Positions 27,004 to 36,703 of a stretch of DNA of 64,000 nucleotides are shown here, one piece after another. The translations under genes and the position numbers were made by a program. The notes below the pieces were generated by a model. The model was not told the DNA's origin, searched no databases, and was given only the letters and a program-made list of their open reading frames with translations. The first letter of the stretch is position 1. Each line of letters begins with the position of its first letter. Source of the DNA: CBDCWO01 sp965223405 (GTDB lineage: Bacteria > Bacteroidota > Bacteroidia > Chitinophagales > Saprospiraceae); contig CBDCWO010000006.1 in the NCBI GenBank assembly GCA_965223405.1, positions 558,001 to 622,000 on the forward strand. Reading direction: 5' to 3'.

Positions 27004-27864
27004 AACAACGTATACTCCTGACAAAATAAACAATACTCCAACTACATGCACGATGAAAAATGCTTCTCCATCCAATAATCCCCAAAAAATAGCTACCACC
27101 GGCATGAGATAGCTTACCATAGAAGCATATAATGCACTTGTCATCTGCACCAAGCGATAGAAAATTATAGTACCTACAAACGTACCGACGATCACCAGCA
27201 CCAATAAAAACTGTAGTGAATAACGAGCAGACTCAGAATATAAAATGTGTTGTGTATTTTCCGGAATCAATAAATATAACAAACAAGGAATTGCCGCCAT
27301 ACCGAATGAACTGCTACTAATATCGAGAGCCTTTAGATCCTGGAGGTAAGCTTTTACCGTGTTGACACTTATTGCATAACACAGCGTTGCCACAACCAAA
27401 AGGAGTCCATATACCCACAAAGTTGCGTTTTGGTCATTAGTTTTTGAAAAAACTAAAATTGCCGTACCTACCAGTCCCAAAATCACTCCCAAGGTTTTGT
27501 TTTTTCTGAATGGTACACCAAAAAATAGGATTCCCAAAGCAAGGGTAAAAATCGGTGTCATCGAATTAATTATCCCGGCGATGGCAGAATTTACATGGGT
27601 CATACCAATTGCATATAAGGTAAATGGAACCAGGCCACCAATGATACCTACCAATAAAAGTGGTTTCCATTTGGTAAAATCTATTCGCCGGTAAAAGAAA
27701 AATAAAAAAGGAGCGAAAAACAATCCGGTTAAGAAAAGCCGGATGGTAACTACCTGAAGTGGTGTTAAGCCGATCAAACTCTTCTTGATTAATATAAAGG
27801 AACTACCCCAGATAATACTTAGGAGGATTAGTAGTAATAAAGGGCGAATGCCATGACTATTCAA
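26992..27864 (-). CDS. EamA/DMT-family transporter
   Basis: Drug/metabolite-transporter superfamily protein of 290 aa with about ten hydrophobic segments arranged as two EamA repeats. The first repeat starts ILLSIIWGSSFILIKKSL, a common EamA opening. The substrate is unknown; relatives export amino acids, sugars or metabolites. Its start overlaps the stop of the gamma carbonic anhydrase gene by 4 bp (ATGA), so it is the last gene of a coupled operon with rlmB at the head. Confidence 0.93.
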   Translation of the reverse strand: MNSHGIRPLLLLILLSIIWGSSFILIKKSLIGLTPLQVVTIRLFLTGLFFAPFLFFFYRRIDFTKWKPLLLVGIIGGLVPFTLYAIGMTHVNSAIAGIINSMTPIFTLALGILFFGVPFRKNKTLGVILGLVGTAILVFSKTNDQNATLWVYGLLLVVATLCYAISVNTVKAYLQDLKALDISSSSFGMAAIPCLLYLLIPENTQHILYSESARYSLQFLLVLVIVGTFVGTIIFYRLVQMTSALYASMVSYLMPVVAIFWGLLDGEAFFIVHVVGVLFILSGVYVVQKK

Positions 27865-28397
27865 TTCCTGTAGTTGTTCTTTTCATCCTGATACCAACTG
27901 GCATATTTAATATAATTCCTGGCGGTCCGTGATATATTAAACTGTAAAGTCTCTGGATCTACTTCTTTTACCTTTACTGCGGGTATGCCGGCATATATGA
28001 ATCCCGATTCAAGCTTTGTATTTTCTAAAACCACCGCCCCGGCTGCAATTATACTATTTTCATGGGCCTCCACATGATCCATTACAATAGCGCCCATACC
28101 AATTAAAACATGATCATGAATAATACAACCATGGACCAGCGCCAAATGACCAATGCTCACGTCATTTCCAATTCTTGTTGCTGCCTTTTCATAGGTACAA
28201 TGAATAACAGCTCCATCTTGGATATTTACTCGGTCACCAATTCTAATTGAATTTACATCACCCCTGATGACCGAATTAAACCAGACACTACATTGATCTC
28301 CCAGAACTACATCTCCTGCCAGGGTTGAATTTTCTGCAAAAAAACAATCCTTTCCCCAACGAGGATTAAACCCTCTTACCTCCTTGATTAATGCCAT
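27861..28397 (-). CDS. Gamma-carbonic-anhydrase family protein (YrdA/PaaY type)
   Basis: Left-handed beta-helix protein of 178 aa built from hexapeptide repeats. The three zinc-binding histidines of the gamma-CA family are recognisable in VIHCTY, SIGHLAL and LVHGC. Relatives include YrdA, PaaY and archaeal Cam; many lack strong carbonic anhydrase activity, so catalysis is not assured. It overlaps the TraB/GumN gene by 1 bp and eamA by 4 bp. Confidence 0.92.
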   Translation of the reverse strand: MALIKEVRGFNPRWGKDCFFAENSTLAGDVVLGDQCSVWFNSVIRGDVNSIRIGDRVNIQDGAVIHCTYEKAATRIGNDVSIGHLALVHGCIIHDHVLIGMGAIVMDHVEAHENSIIAAGAVVLENTKLESGFIYAGIPAVKVKEVDPETLQFNISRTARNYIKYASWYQDEKNNYRN

Positions 28398-29365
28398 CAG
28401 ATTTTTTTTAAGAGGGGTTCTTGATCCAGAATGGGTTTTACAACATATCCTTCCTTCCTTAAAAGACGGATTACTCCTTCTGGTCCACCCAAATGACCGG
28501 CACCAACAGCAAAGAATGTTGATTTTTCCTTCATTGAAGAAATCATTGGATTGATCCAGTTATTGTTTCTATTTACCACCAGCAAATACTCATATCCCTC
28601 TACCCCACTTCCTTCTTCACCAATCATTTCATGCATACTTTCAATATCTTGGGATTTGTACAGCGCGATCATCTTTTCAAACTGATCACTATCCGAGTCA
28701 TTGATCTCGATGCTCTCAACCAACATTTTCGCTTGTACTTTGTAGGGTATGCTATCGAATAAACTCAATTGATATGCTATGGTTTCCAGTCCGGCAACCT
28801 CTTTATCCTGATCCTTTGCCTTGGAAAAGATTTCCATCTCATAGGAGGTCAATTCCCCACTTTGCATATCTCCAAGGTCCACATCCGAGGAAGTAAAAAT
28901 GGTTAAAAACATGGGTTTTATCCGGTCTAACATCATCATCGGTAATCCTTTTTCCTCAAAAAATGATTTTACAGTAGCATATTCCTCAGAAGATAACAGA
29001 TCCTTAAGGGTTACCCCATCTTTCATAAATGCCTCTGTCAGTAGTGAAAAAAGTTGAGAAAAGTCACTCATATCTTCCATATTGATCTCAAAAGTTACGC
29101 GATCTGCTTTTGCGAGAGCGTTTTCTGCAGCATAGTTAAAGAAATAACTTTCTCTGTCAATTAAATGAATTGTACCAAACAGATAAGATGCTTCCGGCAA
29201 TCCATTTCCACTTATTTCCCATAAAAGCGAATTGGCCAAGCGTCCATCCTCTTTAACCAGCACAGTATCAGGAACTTCATTACCAACAGGTTGGACTGTT
29301 TTGCATGCCGAAGAAACACTCAAGAGAAGTACTACGAGGATTAATGAAAATACATGTCTAATCAT
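28397..29365 (-). CDS. TraB/GumN family lipoprotein
   Basis: A 322-aa protein with a signal peptide and lipobox (SSAC, about residue 20). It shows the conserved TraB/GumN (TIKI-like) features: YLFGTIHLID near residue 63, a Glu in FEINMED, and the C-terminal GAGHLGGPEGVI. Eukaryotic TIKI relatives are metalloproteases with these two GxxH motifs; bacterial function is not established. It sits 28 bp after rlmB and overlaps the carbonic anhydrase gene. Confidence 0.9.
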   Translation of the reverse strand: MIRHVFSLILVVLLLSVSSACKTVQPVGNEVPDTVLVKEDGRLANSLLWEISGNGLPEASYLFGTIHLIDRESYFFNYAAENALAKADRVTFEINMEDMSDFSQLFSLLTEAFMKDGVTLKDLLSSEEYATVKSFFEEKGLPMMMLDRIKPMFLTIFTSSDVDLGDMQSGELTSYEMEIFSKAKDQDKEVAGLETIAYQLSLFDSIPYKVQAKMLVESIEINDSDSDQFEKMIALYKSQDIESMHEMIGEEGSGVEGYEYLLVVNRNNNWINPMISSMKEKSTFFAVGAGHLGGPEGVIRLLRKEGYVVKPILDQEPLLKKI

Positions 29366-29393
29366 GGTCTATTTATATTATTTCTACTACTAA

Positions 29394-30155
29394 CTAACCT
29401 TCCTTTGCTAAAAAAGATTTGCGACGAGATCTAAATATTTCATAAAAAAAGATTCCTGCCGCCACCGACACGTTAAGCGAATCGAATTCTCTTGCTTGGG
29501 TTATCCTGACCTGATAGGATGCCATTTGGAGCAGTTTTGGTTGAATCCCCTCACCTTCTGAGCCCATTAATACTGCAATCGGTTTGTTAGCATCCATTTT
29601 GGATATATCCTGCCCTCCTTGTGCAACACCCGCCCAGATCTCAAATCCCGATTGGTGAAGATACTCAACTGTGGAACCCAGACTTTTTTCTCGGCAAACC
29701 GGGATTTTTGCCAGGGCTCCGGAACTGGCCTTCATCGCATAGTCGGAAATAGGTGCCGAATTCTGCATCGGAACAATGATGCCATCCACCCCAAACGACC
29801 AGGCCGATCGACTAATGGCTCCCAAGTTGCGAGCATCCTGTACACCATCGAGAAGTACTAAATTCGGAAAGTGATCTTGCTCAAAAAGCATGGGGACTAG
29901 ATCCGACACCCGATAGAAAGGGACCGGAGAAAGTCTGATAATTATACCCTGATGATTCCCTCGCGACATTCGGTTTAACCTTTCTTTGGGAACCATAGAG
30001 AGAGGGATGGTATGCTCTTTGCAGTAATGCCTCACTTGTTTCTCCAGATCACCTCGGGTACCAATCTGCAGAAATACTTTATCTATGCTTAATCCCTCCT
30101 TGAAAGCCTCCAGGGCAGGATTACGTCCAAAAAGGATTTGGTTCTCTTTTTTCAA
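29394..30155 (-). CDS. rlmB: 23S rRNA (guanosine-2'-O-)-methyltransferase RlmB-like
   Basis: SpoU/TrmH-family SAM-dependent 2'-O-methyltransferase with a trefoil-knot fold (253 aa). The N-terminal L30e-like RNA-binding domain begins at NQILFGRNPALEA. SPOUT motifs 1-3 are visible: LLDGVQDARNLGAI, LMGSEGEGI and LNVSVAAGIFFYEI. It probably modifies G2251 of 23S rRNA, though other rRNA/tRNA targets are possible in the family. It heads a four-gene operon, and an insertion sequence lies 62 bp upstream of its start, so its native promoter may be displaced. Confidence 0.93.
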   Translation of the reverse strand: MKKENQILFGRNPALEAFKEGLSIDKVFLQIGTRGDLEKQVRHYCKEHTIPLSMVPKERLNRMSRGNHQGIIIRLSPVPFYRVSDLVPMLFEQDHFPNLVLLDGVQDARNLGAISRSAWSFGVDGIIVPMQNSAPISDYAMKASSGALAKIPVCREKSLGSTVEYLHQSGFEIWAGVAQGGQDISKMDANKPIAVLMGSEGEGIQPKLLQMASYQVRITQAREFDSLNVSVAAGIFFYEIFRSRRKSFLAKEG

Positions 30156-30211
30156 TACCGTTTATTAAAACATTTCAGTTTAGCGGTCTTCTTAAAGCCC
30201 GTTATAAAATC

Positions 30212-30217
30212 AATAAT
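30212..30217. repeat. Left target-site duplication of the IS element
   Basis: AATAAT lies directly against the left inverted repeat and is repeated directly against the right one at 32026-32031. This is consistent with a 6-bp target duplication. The site is AT-rich, so chance is not excluded. Confidence 0.75.
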
Positions 30218-32025
30218 GAGTTTACTCCGAAAACTCCTTTTTCATGATTTCAACATATTTTTTACTCCTGAAGGAAGTTTTCAGAATGTTAACTTGTGAT
30301 TTGCAATGGGAGTATTCATGATGCATCGTAGTAGCCAATGAAAGAATATTAGGGTATTTCTCCCTATTTTTTCCGTAATTCTTACAACATTTACCCATAA
30401 TGCTCGTGACAGGACATACCAATGGCATTTAACTAATCCCCGATATATGATTTTGTTCCTTTTTTTTAGTCTGTGAAAGCATTGATGGATGGTTGATTCT
30501 GCTGTTGCTCTTAGATTGTAACTTTCCTGATTGACTTGCTCTTGTATTCGTTGGTGTTGTATGTAATTGTCGATTTGTTCTTCTGTCATATATCTTTTGT
30601 TTCCACCTACTGTATGGATAACATGCTTTTGGGCTCGTTCTGAATAATGTACTTCTAGGTGCTCGCCACTCTGTCTATCGAAAACTTCCAGATTTCCCTG
30701 TTCGTCTTTCTCCATTTGATATGATAAACTTCTGCCTTTCATCTTTGCAATACTCCATTGGGGTCGTTGTTCTTTAAGCATTTCTTCTCGATTCGCAATG
30801 CTGTCATAGCCTCCATCTGTTATTACTTCTTCTATCTTTTGGCCTTCATCGTGGGCTTGTTCCAGTATCTGTTGGCAGGTATCAACTGTTTTTATTAAAA
30901 ATGCATCTTCGCTTACATTTGCTTTAACTACTTCAACATCTAATATTAAATGTACATCCTCCTGGGGATCACAACTTTCTGTCACATTGGAATGGTATCC
31001 TGTTACTGTTTGTTTGCTTGCTCCTTGTCCTTTGGTACGATAAGCTGCATCCGGATCATGGATAGATTGTACGCTGGATGATGGAATATCTTTAGGCTGC
31101 TTGAGTACTACTTTCTGATCGCTGCCACCTGGGCTATCATCGTTTTCATCATTGTCCTTTTGCTCATATTGCTCTTCATAGATGCGTTTTAATAAAACAT
31201 ATGATTCCTCCACACTTCCTTTTCCATGCTCTAGTAGTACTCCTATTATCTGACCCATGCTGACAAGCATCTCCTTCTTCTGATGAGCATTCAATGGATA
31301 AGTGAGATTGGAAGTACTCTTTGTTTGTAATGCTTCCAATATCTCATAACTAGAAGCATCCATGTGTGTCCTCATTTCATTGAGTGGCTTGCCACTCACA
31401 TACTTCCTCACTGCTTCAACTATTAAGTGCAACCTGTTGGACTTGGCTATGTTACTATTGATTAGCTTGGAATCAAGGCGTATCTTCTTGCCACTCACTC
31501 CGTGAATAGCCACTTGATCAGTTGTAATTTTTATAAACACCTCTTTCATTAAGTCCCGTTGATGATCCTCATAATACTCTCCCAACAATCTTCTGAACTC
31601 ATAATAGGTCGATTCCGCAGGTACATCATCATCCATATTGTACAATCCTAATGATCGCATTACCATTATATTGAACCGGCATTCTGTATATAATTGCTCA
31701 TCACTCCACCCATTTCCTTCCTTTAATATCATCATTCCTATAAGAATGCGTATGCAGGCATTAGGCCGCCCCATCCTCTCATGATATAATTCTGAAAACA
31801 AAGATTCATCAATACGACTCACCACCTCTTTGTAAAAAACATTATGCCATGAATGCGGTGATTCCAGTAGCTTTTGCTTCCTCCCACAAAGATGGGTTGA
31901 AATATCTTTGAACAGATCGCCTTGACTATTTTTGCTAGGTTTAAACATTTACAAAAATAATAATATGTCCCCTCTTATCAAAATATTAACCAAAGTACCG
32001 TTTAGAGACTTTCCGGAGTGAACTC
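30218..32025 (-). mobile_element. Complete IS1182-family-type insertion sequence
   Basis: An element of about 1.8 kb bounded by imperfect inverted repeats: left GAGTTTACTCCGAAAACTC and right (read inward) GAGTTCACTCCGGAAAGTC, matching at 16 of 19 positions. It is flanked by AATAAT on both sides and encodes one intact transposase on the minus strand. The transposase points toward rlmB, so readthrough could drive that operon. Confidence 0.88.
30281..31948 (-). CDS. IS1182-family DDE transposase
   Basis: Intact 555-aa transposase. The N-terminal DUF772-like domain (about residues 30-120; MGRPNACIRILIGMMILKE) precedes the DDE catalytic domain with Asp in KKIRLDSKLI, Asp in VITDGGYDS and Glu in ATAESTIHQ. 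A poorly conserved, acidic insert (about 255-300) is usual for this family. The ORF has no frameshift, so the element may be active. Codon usage is not obviously foreign. Confidence 0.92.
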   Translation of the reverse strand: MFKPSKNSQGDLFKDISTHLCGRKQKLLESPHSWHNVFYKEVVSRIDESLFSELYHERMGRPNACIRILIGMMILKEGNGWSDEQLYTECRFNIMVMRSLGLYNMDDDVPAESTYYEFRRLLGEYYEDHQRDLMKEVFIKITTDQVAIHGVSGKKIRLDSKLINSNIAKSNRLHLIVEAVRKYVSGKPLNEMRTHMDASSYEILEALQTKSTSNLTYPLNAHQKKEMLVSMGQIIGVLLEHGKGSVEESYVLLKRIYEEQYEQKDNDENDDSPGGSDQKVVLKQPKDIPSSSVQSIHDPDAAYRTKGQGASKQTVTGYHSNVTESCDPQEDVHLILDVEVVKANVSEDAFLIKTVDTCQQILEQAHDEGQKIEEVITDGGYDSIANREEMLKEQRPQWSIAKMKGRSLSYQMEKDEQGNLEVFDRQSGEHLEVHYSERAQKHVIHTVGGNKRYMTEEQIDNYIQHQRIQEQVNQESYNLRATAESTIHQCFHRLKKRNKIIYRGLVKCHWYVLSRALWVNVVRITEKIGRNTLIFFHWLLRCIMNTPIANHKLTF

Positions 32026-32031
32026 AATAAT
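32026..32031. repeat. Right target-site duplication of the IS element
   Basis: AATAAT, identical to 30212-30217 on the other side of the element. Confidence 0.75.
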
Positions 32032-32145
32032 AAACGAAAGATATCATTTTTTGATTTTCAAATAACATAGATTGCAGTCATTTCTTATGACAAATCTGAA
32101 CAGCTCCTATTACTATTGATTCCAAATGATTCAAAAAGAAAAATT

Positions 32146-32648
32146 ATGATCAGAGAGTACATCAAGGATTATTTCGTGACATTAATCGTTTCATTGATCA
32201 TTTTGGGATTGCTATATCTTATTCCACATTATAGTGATTCTTTTTACCGTGGATTATTAATTAGTTGCATTTATATTTCCCCTATTTTATTTCAGTTTAA
32301 CTCAATTAATCATCGCCAAACATATTGGAAAATATGAAAAAACTGTTACTCCTCGCATGGTGCAAATCGATAAAGAGTTAACGGAAAATCTGGATTTCTC
32401 AAAAATGATTAAGGTCCTTCAATTAAATCCTTCCAAATTTTTCAGAATTGCCAGTTTTGAGATCACAGGACAATAGCCGGGTTTTGAAAATGGAAAAGAG
32501 GGCTTTATTGTTTCAAAAAATCACTGAAATAGTATCGATTTCCCAATCCGATAAAAACCTTCAATTCAAAGTAATGCGGTTTACAAATTTTATCTCTACA
32601 AATAATACTCTAACTTCCAGAATATCAAATATTTACTTAAGCACATAA
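32146..32648 (+). pseudogene. Decayed small membrane-protein gene
   Basis: Three overlapping pieces in three frames read as one protein. The first (32146-32337) starts MIREYIKDYF and holds two hydrophobic helices. From about 32321 a second frame gives KTVTPRMVQIDKELTENLDF to a stop at 32474. From about 32460 a third frame gives SRVLKMEKRALLFQKITEI to 32648. The pattern fits an inactivated gene of about 165 codons with two frameshifts. The family is not recognised. It lies just beyond the IS, but the IS did not itself split it. Confidence 0.4.
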
Positions 32649-33015
32649 AATCCCTGCATACCGCAATATCGAACTTACAGACCAGTGCAGGATTCGGTAA
32701 TTTTCAAAACTAATTGATTTACGTAGGGATTTTTGTATTTAAGTTGTTTAAAAGCTTCATGGAATAATTGACTTGAAGTTGTTTAACGAGTACATCAATA
32801 ACTTAGCAATCTGACTTCGATTGGTATGGTGAAGAATCCGTAAAAACTTCAAACAAAAGGCAATTTTCCCAATTGAGAAATATATTTCATTCCTATCAGA
32901 CGTTAGGTTTTACAAGGATATCATTTTATAGGTTTGTATTTGTTTAAAAACAACCTCATTTGTCATTCCATGATCTACCAGAAAAATATAAATTTGTATT
33001 TATAAATACTGTTAT
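32649..33015. other. Intergenic region upstream of the M36 protease
   Basis: About 370 bp of AT-rich DNA with no ORF of interest. It ends in the probable promoter of the protease gene (see the -7 box at 32989-32996). No RNA gene or strong hairpin was seen. Confidence 0.4.
32989..32996 (+). promoter_or_regulatory. Predicted -7 box for the M36 protease gene
   Basis: TAAATTTG matches TAnnTTTG 20 bp upstream of the start codon, which would give a very short leader. A TTG exists upstream but not at the usual 19-21 bp spacing. Confidence 0.35.
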
Positions 33016-36000
33016 ATGAAGGAAATCAGTTGGTGTTGGTGTTGGTGCTTGATGATCTTTTGTAGTCCATTATTGTTGGCTCAATCCATCGATTCAGATC
33101 AATGGTCTGATAAAAAGGAAATTGAATTTAGAGTTAGTGATGAGTACTTCAGTTCCAGTTCTGGGTTAAACTATACTTATCTCAAACAAACCCATTGCAA
33201 TATTGACATCTACAATGCAATCACTATTATAATTACAGATCAAAATAACCGGAAAGTCCATGAAGTCAATAAATTTATGAATCCTGCCGATTTCAAGGAT
33301 ATCGAATCCCATCTTCTACAACCGCCAATAGCGATTAAAGCCGCATTGAACAACCTGGGATTACACCAAATGCTGAGGTCATCTTTATCACTTCAACCCA
33401 AAGCCAATAATCGTTTTGTTTGGAAAGCTCCTCCCAATATCTCCAAACTTCCGATTACTTGTCAGGCTCAATACTTAGCCACACTTTCGGGTGGATTAGT
33501 ACCCATCTATGAAGTAAAATTAATCCCAAACGATTTTTCAGCCCATTGGCAATTTTTGATTAATGCGACTTCGGGTGAACTAATGCAGCGCAACAATTTG
33601 GCTAAATATTGTCAACCACATCACCAAGAGCACTTGGACCAGGAGTGTATTTTTGCACCTCAATCAGCCGATGTGTTGAGCCAAAACCCATGGACACAAG
33701 GAGCTGATGGCGCTGCCTATCAGGTGTTTCCGTTTCCTTACACCAGTCCACAGGAAGTTTCACCACAGGTGGTAATGAATCCGGCTGATTCTATTGCTTC
33801 ACCATTCGGATGGCATGACACCAATGGTGCGGAAGGTGCAGAATTTACGATCACCCGCGGAAATAACGCCTACGTGTATCTGGATAGAAACGGAGATTTT
33901 GATAAAGATGCAGATGAACCAGATGGTGGGAATGATCTACAATTTCTTTTTCCATTCGACCTTTCCAAGGAACCGGATGAATATCAAAATGGCAGTACCG
34001 CGCAATTGTTTTATCAATTAAATGTACTTCATGACCTGACGTATCACTATGGATTTGACGAACAAGTAAATTTTCAAAACACCAATTTTTCAGCTCAGGG
34101 AAAAGCGGATGATGAGATTTTTGGTTTGGTGCAATACGGAAGTGACCGAAACAATAAGAACGGTGCGGACATCATTACCTCCGCCGATGGTGCCCGTAGT
34201 TATATGCGACCCATGGTCTGGACACGCCTTTCCAATCGACAATTAAAGATCATTGCCCCTCCCGATGCCTCAGCCATTTTAGAAACCGGTTCTGCAAATT
34301 ATGGTCCATCGGTAAGTTCTCAATCTATTGAGGGTGAACTAGCCATATACCAAGATGATAGTTTTAACCCGACTTTTGGTTGTGAGGCAGCATCCAATCC
34401 TCAGGAATTAAACGGGAAAATTGTAATTATAGATCGGGGGGATTGTTTTTTTAATGAAAAAACACTCAATGCACAAAATGCAGGAGCTATTGGCTGTATC
34501 ATCTGCAATTTTGAAGATGTCACGGTTTTGATGGGTCCGTCAGAAGGGTTTCCGGAACCCAATATCCCTACTTTGTCGGTAGGCTTTACCGATTGTAACG
34601 TCTTAAAATCACTTGTCGCACAAGGAGCAAAAGTTAGATTTGAAGTCCCTGAGTCCACAGGTGCTGATGAAATTGATGCCACACTGGATAATGCGGTAGT
34701 AGCACACGAATATTTTCACGGTATCAGCGAACGACTGGTGGGTGGAGCGTCTACTACTTCCTGTCTGTCCAACATTTTTTACGACGATGATGAGATAGCT
34801 GATGACGGAGAGCAGATGGGAGAAGGATGGAGTGATTTTTTTGCGCTGTATATGACCACCAATAGTACCAGAGAAGCTAAGGAAAACAGGCCGATTGCTA
34901 CTTACCTATTGCGACAAAGCCCTGATTCCAGAGGTCTGAGGCGCTACCCTTATTCGACAGATTTCACCTCTAGTGCATTTACCTATCAGGATGTATGGTC
35001 CGCCAGCATACCCCACGGCGTTGGTGCCGTATGGGGAGCTGTACTATGGGATGTCTATTGGGCAATGGTGGAGAAGTATGGATTTGATGATAACCTCTAT
35101 ACCGGGAATGGCGGAAACAACCGAACGTTGCACCTGGTCATGGAAAGTCTGCTGCTCAGCCCATGCAGTCCGGGCTTTATTGATGGTCGTGATGCACTAT
35201 TAAAAGCCGATGAATTACTCTATGGAGGAGAAAATCAATGTCTCCTTTGGGATGTATTTTCAAAGCGAGGACTTGGCTTTGGAGCCTTACAGGGAGATCC
35301 CAATATTAATACGGATGGAAAAGTTTCCTTTGATCCCTACCCTGCTTGCCTAGGAAATATAGAGGTAAATAAATCGGTCACTAAGTATATTCAACCCGGA
35401 GATCCGATACAACATCACCTTCAGGTAATCAACCACACCTCTACTCCTCTCAACAATTTAACAGTTACCGATCAGCTGGATAATCGACTTTCCCTGATTC
35501 CCGGATCGCATAGTCATCCGGTGTCTGGTAATATACCCGAAATGATCTTTACCATTTCCCAGATTAATCCCGGTGATACCGTTGTCATAACCTACGATGC
35601 CTCTTCTAACCCCGGTATTCATTCCAAGAGACAGGTTTTTGATGATATGGAGAAAGGAGATACCAATTGGGATATTTTCAACCGGGAAGGTTCCTTTATT
35701 TGGAATCTGGAAGCCAAAAAAGCTCACAGTGGTAACAATGCATGGTTTGTTCCCAATACGGAAACCGACAACGATCAGGTTTTACAATGGGGTTCTCCCA
35801 TAACTGTCTCCGGAAATTTTCCGGTGATGAGAATTTACCATTTAATGAAATCGCAGTGGGGACTGGATGGCGGAATCATTGAAGTATCCTCAGATGATGG
35901 TATCATATGGGATGAAGTATCTAGTCTCTTATTCCGCAACGGATATGATGGACCATTATCCTATCATACTTTTGCCCAGCCCGATTTGTATGGATTTTAT

Positions 36001-36516
36001 GGAAATCGGAGAACTCAGTTTGAAGACTGCTATTTGGATCTTCGGCCGTATCGTGGTCAAAATATTCTTATTCGTTTTAGATTTGGTTCGGATGATTCCC
36101 GTAAAGATGAAGGCTGGTATATCGATGATTTTGAGATTATTGACCTGATTAATTATTCTACTGAAGTTTGTGTTCGAGCCGATGGTATCCAGGAAATTTG
36201 TGTATACCCATCGGAAGAAGGGACTCTGGTCGCGTCGGCGGAGAGTTCACCTGTTACCACACTCGATGAGGACATTCCAATTCGTATTTATCCCAATCCC
36301 GCCCGTAATTGGTTGAATTTTCATTCTGAAAATTTGAGTAAAAAAGCAATTGAAGTAAGAATCGTTGACGTCTTAGGTGCGGAAATCACAACGTTTAACT
36401 GGTCCGGTGATTCCCATTTTCGACTTTCAACCGTAGATTGGGTTAGCGGTTTGTACTTTGTCCAATTGTCCGATGGGCACAGATCAAAATCCGTGAAAGT
36501 CTCTATCTTTCATTAA
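33016..36516 (+). CDS. Secreted M36 (fungalysin) metalloprotease with PA domain and T9SS type A tail
   Basis: Extracellular zinc protease of 1166 aa. A signal peptide (with an odd Trp-Cys run WCWCWC) and a fungalysin-type propeptide (to about residue 210) precede the M36 catalytic domain. The zinc site is HEYFH at residues 564-568, and the third ligand is probably Glu603 in GEGWSDF. A PA domain (about 425-545; GKIVIIDRGDCFFNEK) is inserted upstream of the zinc motif. Downstream are a DUF11/CARDB-like repeat (about 785-860), a beta-sandwich domain (about 875-1050) and a type A sorting domain (IRIYPNPARNWLNF ... GLYFVQL). It is exported by the T9SS and probably supplies peptides. Confidence 0.92.
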   Translation: MKEISWCWCWCLMIFCSPLLLAQSIDSDQWSDKKEIEFRVSDEYFSSSSGLNYTYLKQTHCNIDIYNAITIIITDQNNRKVHEVNKFMNPADFKDIESHLLQPPIAIKAALNNLGLHQMLRSSLSLQPKANNRFVWKAPPNISKLPITCQAQYLATLSGGLVPIYEVKLIPNDFSAHWQFLINATSGELMQRNNLAKYCQPHHQEHLDQECIFAPQSADVLSQNPWTQGADGAAYQVFPFPYTSPQEVSPQVVMNPADSIASPFGWHDTNGAEGAEFTITRGNNAYVYLDRNGDFDKDADEPDGGNDLQFLFPFDLSKEPDEYQNGSTAQLFYQLNVLHDLTYHYGFDEQVNFQNTNFSAQGKADDEIFGLVQYGSDRNNKNGADIITSADGARSYMRPMVWTRLSNRQLKIIAPPDASAILETGSANYGPSVSSQSIEGELAIYQDDSFNPTFGCEAASNPQELNGKIVIIDRGDCFFNEKTLNAQNAGAIGCIICNFEDVTVLMGPSEGFPEPNIPTLSVGFTDCNVLKSLVAQGAKVRFEVPESTGADEIDATLDNAVVAHEYFHGISERLVGGASTTSCLSNIFYDDDEIADDGEQMGEGWSDFFALYMTTNSTREAKENRPIATYLLRQSPDSRGLRRYPYSTDFTSSAFTYQDVWSASIPHGVGAVWGAVLWDVYWAMVEKYGFDDNLYTGNGGNNRTLHLVMESLLLSPCSPGFIDGRDALLKADELLYGGENQCLLWDVFSKRGLGFGALQGDPNINTDGKVSFDPYPACLGNIEVNKSVTKYIQPGDPIQHHLQVINHTSTPLNNLTVTDQLDNRLSLIPGSHSHPVSGNIPEMIFTISQINPGDTVVITYDASSNPGIHSKRQVFDDMEKGDTNWDIFNREGSFIWNLEAKKAHSGNNAWFVPNTETDNDQVLQWGSPITVSGNFPVMRIYHLMKSQWGLDGGIIEVSSDDGIIWDEVSSLLFRNGYDGPLSYHTFAQPDLYGFYGNRRTQFEDCYLDLRPYRGQNILIRFRFGSDDSRKDEGWYIDDFEIIDLINYSTEVCVRADGIQEICVYPSEEGTLVASAESSPVTTLDEDIPIRIYPNPARNWLNFHSENLSKKAIEVRIVDVLGAEITTFNWSGDSHFRLSTVDWVSGLYFVQLSDGHRSKSVKVSIFH

Positions 36517-36533
36517 AGGGACGGCTGTCTTTG

Positions 36534-36703
36534 GGACACAGGTTCTATTTTCAAATGAGATCCTGAAATCATCAACGTACTTCAATAGAGTATAACCCCA
36601 TGAGACCTTAGATTGTACATTGAGATAGACACAGGTTATCATACCTTTACCTTTCCATTACCAAATGAGATCCTGAAAATTTGCTAGGCAAATTTCAGGA
36701 TGG
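36534..36703. repeat. Direct repeat and full copy of the dispersed palindrome
   Basis: The words GACACAGGTT (36534 and 36628) and CAAATGAGATCCTGAAA (36552 and 36662) occur twice about 100 bp apart. The second one continues into a palindrome at 36667-36702 (ATCCTGAAAATTTGC ... GCAAATTTCAGGAT). This is one copy of the dispersed element described at 56767-56809, in reverse orientation. Confidence 0.75.

Noticed and set aside
31952..31959. -7 box TATTTTTG just upstream of the transposase start
   Set aside because: It is only 4 nt from the start codon; transcription would begin within the ORF, so its role is doubtful.
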